DNA from: Protonemura montana
Taxonomy: Eukaryota; Arthropoda; Insecta; Plecoptera; Nemouridae
Assembly (NCBI GenBank): GCA_947568835.1
Contig: OX387610.1
Coordinates: 8,209,501-8,273,500 of the forward strand
Direction of reading: 5' to 3'
DNA: 64,000 bases
This document shows, one piece after another, positions 58,627-64,000 of the stretch. The notes under the pieces are model-generated. The model was not told the DNA's origin. It searched no databases and was given only the letters and a program-made list of their open reading frames with translations. Numbering within the stretch: position 1 is the first letter of the stretch; the number at the start of each line of letters is the position of its first letter. The translations under genes were made by a program, and so were the position numbers.

Positions 58627-61600
58627 ATGCAAAGAAAATACGTATATCTCACCATATTTCTGCTTTCCTTCACAATAATATTCCTCAGCGTCGGCGACAA
58701 AAATAAAAAAAGTGCCGAATACTTTGAAAATGTCCCGTCAATAGACTTTGTACAATCGCTTAGTGATAACCCCAAAGATATATATATCAGAGACTTCTCA
58801 GCTCCGAAACGCGGTGCTAAGCAAATTTTCTTCGTAGAATCTTCGTGTGTGATCTCTTCGTCTGGACATGACAACGTCTCGCCTGTACTCGATCTACACG
58901 AGTCGCAAGCTTGCGCTATCGAATCGGCCGCGAAAACGAATCCTGACTCTTTGGTTTACCTATTTTATTCTTGTCCTTTAAATCCGTTGAGCATCGGTAG
59001 ATCCAGTGCTTTGGTGAAGAAACTCTTTGAATATCCAAATATTTTCGTGTGGCATCAAAGTATGCCAGGACTTTTTGAAGACACGCCGCTGGAAGATTTT
59101 TATTTTTCTGGTGCTATGGAACGGTCTTTTTTTCCCATTGTCCATGCGAGTGATGTGGTACGATTGGTCATCTTATGGAAATATGGAGGAACGTATTTGG
59201 ACCTTGACATGATCGTAAGAAGGTACTAAATTTTTAATTAATTGTTGAATGTTGACGAAAATATGACTGTGAAACTTTGAAAAACCACGGTTTTGTAGTG
59301 CAAATGCTTAGATATATCTCATAAAAAAGGGCCACCAAATTACTACTTTACCGACAAAAATGGAAGATGCTATTCGGTGGAGTCACTGTCTTTTCGAGTT
59401 ATAAGAAAGTTAAATTTGTTATTTCTCGCAGATTACTTGTATTTGAGACTGGTTTACGCTCAATTGATCTTTATCAATGCTTTACCAACTATTGATATAC
59501 CTGTATAGATTCTAAGTAGTAAATATTTCACTGTAGATTTTTATTAAAAATGACGGCCACGAGCGCCATCGTGTAACATCCCCCGTTACCACGCGTTGCC
59601 GGCTCGTAAGCTCAGCAGAAAGCTGAACATTAGCGCTGGCCCTCTGAGATCTATAAACTCTATGTAAATACGCAATGGCATACCCTAAATTCCTAGAAAA
59701 TTTCAAAGCATACATTACTGACCGAACGCCAACGAACACAAAATCGAAAAGTAGTTTTTGGAAAATTTAATTAGGTTAATAATAATAATTACTAATAATA
59801 ATAATAATTATTAGAGTAAAATATATTTTATTCTGGGAACAATACATTACAAAATTAGGATGGTTTGTTATAGAATACGTCATGGATTACATCAAGTGAG
59901 AGGCGTAACAGACAGTAGGATTGCATAAAGTAATTATAGATTATTAATTCAGTATATAAATTCAAAGATAATTCAGAGTCTGTCTTGTACATGTGAGTGA
60001 TTATCATGTATTGAATAAGGGCATTTGTTGCAAAGAAAAGTTTTAAGTTCAGTCTTGAAGTGGTTTGTTCCTTGGATTGCTTTCAACGATTGTGGGAGGT
60101 CATTTAATGAAGGAATAAAATCGAAAATAAACAACGCTCATCTACAACGCAACTCAAATTGCTTTGTGAAGCCCAAACGAGAGAATAAAATCGGTATATA
60201 CGATATAATACTGATGCTTTAAATTTGCTGTTCTAAAAAGTATCTCCATTTCACGATTTTTGGAAAAGAATGGGAAGAATGAAAAGAATATTCCTGTGTA
60301 TTTGTCATTAGGTACTAGATCAATACGAGATAAAAACACAAGGGCTATGCTGCTAGATATGAACAGACTAAATTATCTCTTATCTCATGACGTAAATTTT
60401 TCACTAATGAATCATGTCACTGAACCGCATCTCAATTTTAAAATACATTTTTTAATTAATCTTTCACGCTTTGCCGTTATCTCTTACGCTTCATTGCCTG
60501 GCCTAGCTTTCAGCATGCCAGTCCCTGACAACCGTCAATCATCTTTACATTCTAAATTTAACGGGCTGTTGGAGTGTAAACGCGTCGTCAAACATCTTAA
60601 ATCAATGGTTCATGATTAACCTAACCTATTATGAGTTTCAAACTCATGTCTAGTTTTTTTCACCTTAGCACTAGTTTTGACAAACACTTTTTAAACTGGA
60701 TTATGAATGCTAAGAGAAGAACAACTAAATTCCTCAACATATTGTAGCCTGCACTTGTTACTTTATCAAGGGTGAAAACAGTCTTGACAATTTTTCGATA
60801 ACAATAGAAACAACCAAAAATTCAAACAATTAGCTAGTTCGGGCATCCTTAATGCATCTTCACTTTGCAATCAAACCCTAGTTCAGACAATTTTTGTCAG
60901 TGACACAATTTTTTTATTGGAATACTATTAATTTCAGAACCGTAATTAGTTTTTTGTGCGCTAGAAGACGGTAAAGGGTTAAACCGTTGAGTGTGCAGTT
61001 TACAGGTAGAGGTAGAACGTTAATGTTTAAATTTCTGCGTAAATGGTGGCCGCCAAATGACTAATTTACCGACAAAAATGGAGAGTACTGGAACACCCCG
61101 TTAAGTGGAGCCACTGTCGAATGAAATTTGATTTCGATATTTCTCGTAGGTTTACTCGCTTTAGAGAGTTTTCATGTTCGAAAGATCTCCATCTATGTAC
61201 ACCATAATGATATTCAAAAGCCGAGTTAAGAAACACTGTGCTGGGTCAGGCATTAGATGAGTGACAATCATTCACATGCCCAGTTCAGTTCGAAAGAGAT
61301 TCTGGAAGGACGAAAACTAGTAGAGAAACTTCATCAACCTTGCATATCAACCTCTGGACAGCATAAATTTGTGAAGGAATCGTGTTGTTCGTGTTGTACC
61401 GTCTTTCGGAAGGAACGTTATGCCTGTGTTCCTCTTGGTGCTCTTCAACACAGGAATAGGCTACATATCAGTACCGTATTTTCCCTGCACTCCTCTAGGC
61501 AAGGTAAGATTCATCACTATCATCATCCACACATTCACCGATTCCTTAAGACCAGTACCACAGGGCCTGTTGTCACAACAGTGCGTCGTTAAACTCCACA

Positions 61601-63775
61601 AAGCAACCAACAAGTTAATTGCCCACAGGTCTTTGAACGACCTGCCGGCCAGCTTCGTGACAGCCGAGGACTCGGGCTCTTTGAACAATGCCGCGATACG
61701 ACTCAGCACCGACGCACTTGGGAAGAAGATTGCCGACATGTGCGTCGAGCAAGTACGCACCAACTTCAAGGGACATATCTTCGCTCACAACGGGCCGGGA
61801 CTCGTGACCAGGGTGATGCAAGAACACTGCATGGAAACCGATGTAACTAGTTGAACGTACAGTATGAATCTTGAAGCAAAATTAATGTTGTAGGAGATAA
61901 TAATTAGGTATTTTTTGCCGGTACCGAAATCCCTATTATCAGCTCACATCACTCAGATCACTCTTATCACTCACGGCAGCTGCGAGCAGCGGGTGCACGG
62001 CTAGTAATTGCAAATGCTTCTAATGCGCAAAGTGGTTTATTATAAGTAACACTTATAACTCCTCAAAAATGTGTAGTTTAACGGTGGTAACATAAAATAG
62101 CAGAATTTAGAAGTTCTTGTTAGGGGATCTCAGCATCTCCATGGCTACCAAACGTTGAATCTACCATAAAACCTCCTATGCTAGGCCATGATATACCCGT
62201 GGTAACATAAAATAGCAGAATTGAGAAGCTCTGTCAGGTGATCTCAGCATCTTCATGGCTACCAAACGTTGAATCTACCATTGAACCTCCTATGCTAGGC
62301 CATGATATACTCGTAGTAACATAAGATAAAGCAGATTTAAAGAGCTCTGTCAGGCAATCTCAGTATCATCTACCATTGAACCTCCTATGCTTGATATTAT
62401 TTGTTGCTTTAAAGTTAACAAATCATAATTCTTTCGTAGAAACATCTGATAAATTCAAAAATAAATGTATAGCGTCATTGGAATCAAACTTACTGTGAGT
62501 GTTCACAGCCTCTTGGTTATACTCCTTGGAGATGTAAGGAAATACACTAAAAGCCTCTCAGTAATGACATGTACAAGTAGCTCAATCAGTGAGAGCAACA
62601 CTCACGGCAGGTGGAGATCGGAGTTGAAGTCCCCAATTGGGCACACAATTTTCTGTGTTGCTACAATCCCGAGCAAAAATGATTAAAGCTGACCTGTCTT
62701 GACTTGGGTACTTGGGAAAAATATATTCCAAAAGAATTATAATTATATATTTTTCGAGCCTTGTGCATTGGACTGCTTGAAAAGAAAATGTATGGAGTGT
62801 TTGGAATTTTTTATCATTGCAAGGTGCAAAAATAATATGTTTAAATCAAAAGTTTCATTCATAAAAAGAAGCACTTTAATCAAAGCAATGTGTCAGGTTT
62901 CAGACTTGATTTGTGAATCACAGTCGAATTAAAATTAAACCCCCTTTTAAAGCTGAGTTCTTGGACGAAATTTGTAACCAATTTTGTCATTATTACACTT
63001 CCAATAGTAGGAGGGAATTAAAATAAAAAATATCCATAATTTTTCTGTAAAAAAAAATATTCCAAGATAGCGGCCAAATAACGTGATGAGTTTACAAACT
63101 TGCTTCAAAGTTCAAGTCGTTACATGCTAGGAATTGTCTTCACAGATCATTTTGGCATCACCCAAGGTTTTGAATCACCTCTTTTATGAAGATAGGCGTA
63201 AAAAACGTACTAACGAGTAAATGTGGTATATCAACACAGAAGACTAAAAAGTCATGCCCTCCGGTCTCAAATATCTCTCAAATGAGATAAGAATACAAAA
63301 AATAATATTTGTGTGTCTTAATATGCTTTCATACTTGAAAGTTCACATAAGTTACTGTCAAACCAGTGGTCAAAGCTAGAAAACATTATAAATACAACGA
63401 TTCTGAATTCTGTTATAGTTGATGCGGATGACCAAAGAGAGATGCGACAACTTCACCGTGTTACCGCCTCCCGTCTTCTACCCCGTCCACTGGAAGGACT
63501 GGAAGAATCTTTATGACGAAGAAATCAGCGAAAGAACGATGGACCAAATCAAGTTCAGCCACGGTGTTCACCTGTGGAATTGGATGAAGAAATTTAGTTT
63601 CTCAGTGACGTTGTATCCGGGTTCTAACCAAGCTTTGAGTTTGTTGGAGCAGGAGTTCTGTCCGGTGTCTTATAGCTTTAATAATGTTGGACCAGTGGGA
63701 TTTCCCTATGGTGTTATGATGATTTGTTTGTGGATTTGTTCAGTGGGAGTTTTCGATGGATTATCGTTTGTATAG
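58627..63775 (+). CDS. A4GALT-like: Alpha-1,4-glycosyltransferase (A4GALT / alpha4GT family)
   Basis: Three coding exons (58627-59222, 61629-61842, 63419-63775) join in phase (2+1, then 0) to 388 residues; human A4GALT has 353. It is a type II Golgi protein with a membrane anchor at residues 5-22 (YVYLTIFLLSFTIIFLSV). The sugar-binding DxD block is KYGGTYLDLDMIVRR (Asp192 and Asp194). The C-terminal Gb3-synthase-type half shows HNGPGLVTRVMQEHC, FTVLPPPVFYPVHWKDWKN, GVHLWN and ALSLLEQEFCP, as in A4GALT. The family moves galactose (vertebrate Gb3 synthase) or, in Drosophila alpha4GT1, N-acetylgalactosamine onto glycosphingolipids in alpha-1,4 linkage; the donor here cannot be told. After the usual family end (CP...) the frame adds about 35 hydrophobic residues, which may be real or unspliced sequence. 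An acceptor at 58,582 implies an upstream exon, possibly adding N-terminal residues. Confidence 0.88.
59320..59650 (+). repeat. Dispersed repeat family C, near-complete copy
   Basis: In order: TTACTACTTTACCGACAAAA, 'GGTGGAGTCACTGTC', 'GCAGATTACTTGTATTTGAG', 'CGCTCAATTGATCTTTATCA', 'ACGGCCACGAGCGCCATCG' and TTGCCGGCTCG...CTCAGCAGAAAGC. About 330 bp, lying in glycosyltransferase intron 1. No coding capacity or target-site duplication was identified. Confidence 0.75.
60640..60860 (+). repeat. Foldback-element half copy (family D)
   Basis: 'GGATTATGAATGCTAAGAGA', 'AACTAAATTCCTCAAC' and 'CTTGACAATTTTTCGATAAC' match an arm of 53,405-53,719. It is in glycosyltransferase intron 1. Confidence 0.65.
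61035..61200 (+). repeat. Single arm of the 55.4-kb foldback family
   Basis: 'CTAATTTACCGACAAAAATG', 'GGAACACCCCGTTAAGTGGA' and 'TTTACTCGCTTTAGAG' match the left arm of 55,442-55,546. Confidence 0.75.
61205..61618 (+). repeat. 5S-derived SINE abutting a coding exon
   Basis: Body and tail are well preserved (TGTTGTACCGTCTTTCGGAA, GGGCCTGTTGTCACAACAGT, GCGTCGTTAAACTCCAC). The 5' head is partial. It ends about 15-25 nt before the exon 2 acceptor of the glycosyltransferase (TTGCCCACAG at 61,619-61,628), so the SINE tail forms most of the branch-point region. Confidence 0.8.
62084..62395 (+). repeat. ~115-bp tandem repeat, three units
   Basis: Units start at 62,084, 62,199 and 62,313. Each contains GTAACATAAAATAGCAGAAT-like sequence, 'GATCTCAGCATCT', 'CCATGGCTACCAAACGTTGA' and 'CCTCCTATGCTAGGCCATGA'. 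The third is degraded. It is in glycosyltransferase intron 2. Confidence 0.9.
62565..62660 (+). repeat. tRNA-like SINE head, diverged
   Basis: 'ACAAGTAGCTCAATCAGTGA', 'GAGCAACACTCACGGCAGGT', 'GGAGATCGGAGTTGAAGTCC' and 'CCAATTGGGCAC' keep the tRNA layout of the 57,841 copy with many changes. Confidence 0.65.
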
Positions 63776-63934
63776 GAATGTGCAGGTGACAGATTTTTTT
63801 TCAATGAATATGAAAACATTTTTTCCCTATGTATGTGTTAAAAAAAAACTGTGTTTCATTTTGAACAGTGTTTTTCTTTGGCACGTTGAATGACAAGAAA
63901 ATATATATATTTTTATTTAAGTGTGTAAAACTTC

Positions 63935-63940
63935 AATAAA
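63935..63940 (+). terminator. poly(A) signal of the glycosyltransferase gene
   Basis: AATAAA lies about 160 nt after the TAG stop at 63,773-63,775 and is followed by A/T-rich sequence. Confidence 0.6.
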
Positions 63941-64000
63941 ATATTAAATTTACAAAGATTTTTAACCGTTATTTTCAAAATATTGATGGTGCACATTTTT

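Noticed and set aside
61257-61610. ORFs just before glycosyltransferase exon 2 as extra coding sequence
   Set aside because: They lie in the 5S-SINE. The acceptor at 61,628 and phase agreement define the exon start.

Overview
This window looks like arthropod nuclear DNA, most likely from a hexapod. The evidence is an interstitial (TTAGG)n telomere-type array, multi-exon genes with GT-AG introns and AATAAA signals, initiator-like TCAGT elements, many 5S-rRNA-derived and tRNA-derived SINE-like repeats, and metazoan gene families. I cannot name the species. About 80% of the window is non-coding and repeat-rich. Exon models were built by hand from reading frames, splice-site sequence and codon-phase agreement. 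No transcript or database search was possible.

Layout. (1) About 0.9-14.6 kb, + strand: a very large low-complexity nuclear protein. Five exons (925-1067, 1789-6212, 8409-8657, 8997-14161, 14256-14543) stay open for 3,423 codons with every codon phase agreeing. It carries an AT-hook, a basic nuclear-localisation cluster, 14-residue repeats, a SUMO-interaction motif, a PxDLS (CtBP-type) motif, a Gln-rich region and the first six zinc ligands of a MYND finger. It may be one gene or two adjacent genes; both models are described. (2) 17.8-26.8 kb, - strand: an eight-coding-exon gene for a 462-residue tubulointerstitial-nephritis-antigen-like (TINAG/TINAGL1) protein. This is a secreted cathepsin-B-fold pseudo-protease whose catalytic Cys is Ser. 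(3) 18.4-20.7 kb, + strand: a CCDC191-like coiled-coil gene (389 residues, three exons, one GC-AG intron) nested inside the last TINAG-like intron in the opposite orientation. (4) 28-52 kb: no convincing gene, mostly repeats, including a 2.3-kb, 43-bp minisatellite rich in CACGTG. (5) About 53.0 kb, - strand: a candidate first exon encoding a signal peptide for a gene whose remaining exons I could not find. (6) 58.6-63.9 kb, + strand: a three-coding-exon alpha-1,4-glycosyltransferase (A4GALT / insect alpha4GT family) with a DxD motif and a poly(A) signal.

The genes do not form a pathway. The likely roles are chromatin regulation, a basement-membrane matricellular protein, a centrosome/cilium-type coiled-coil protein and Golgi glycolipid synthesis. 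The most notable results are the reconstructed giant AT-hook/SIM/PxDLS/MYND protein, the nested antisense gene with its GC-AG intron, and places where SINEs touch gene structure. One SINE supplies the stop codon of a 1.5-kb-residue ORF, and another ends about 15-25 nt before a splice acceptor. I saw no CRISPR, plasmid or bacterial feature.
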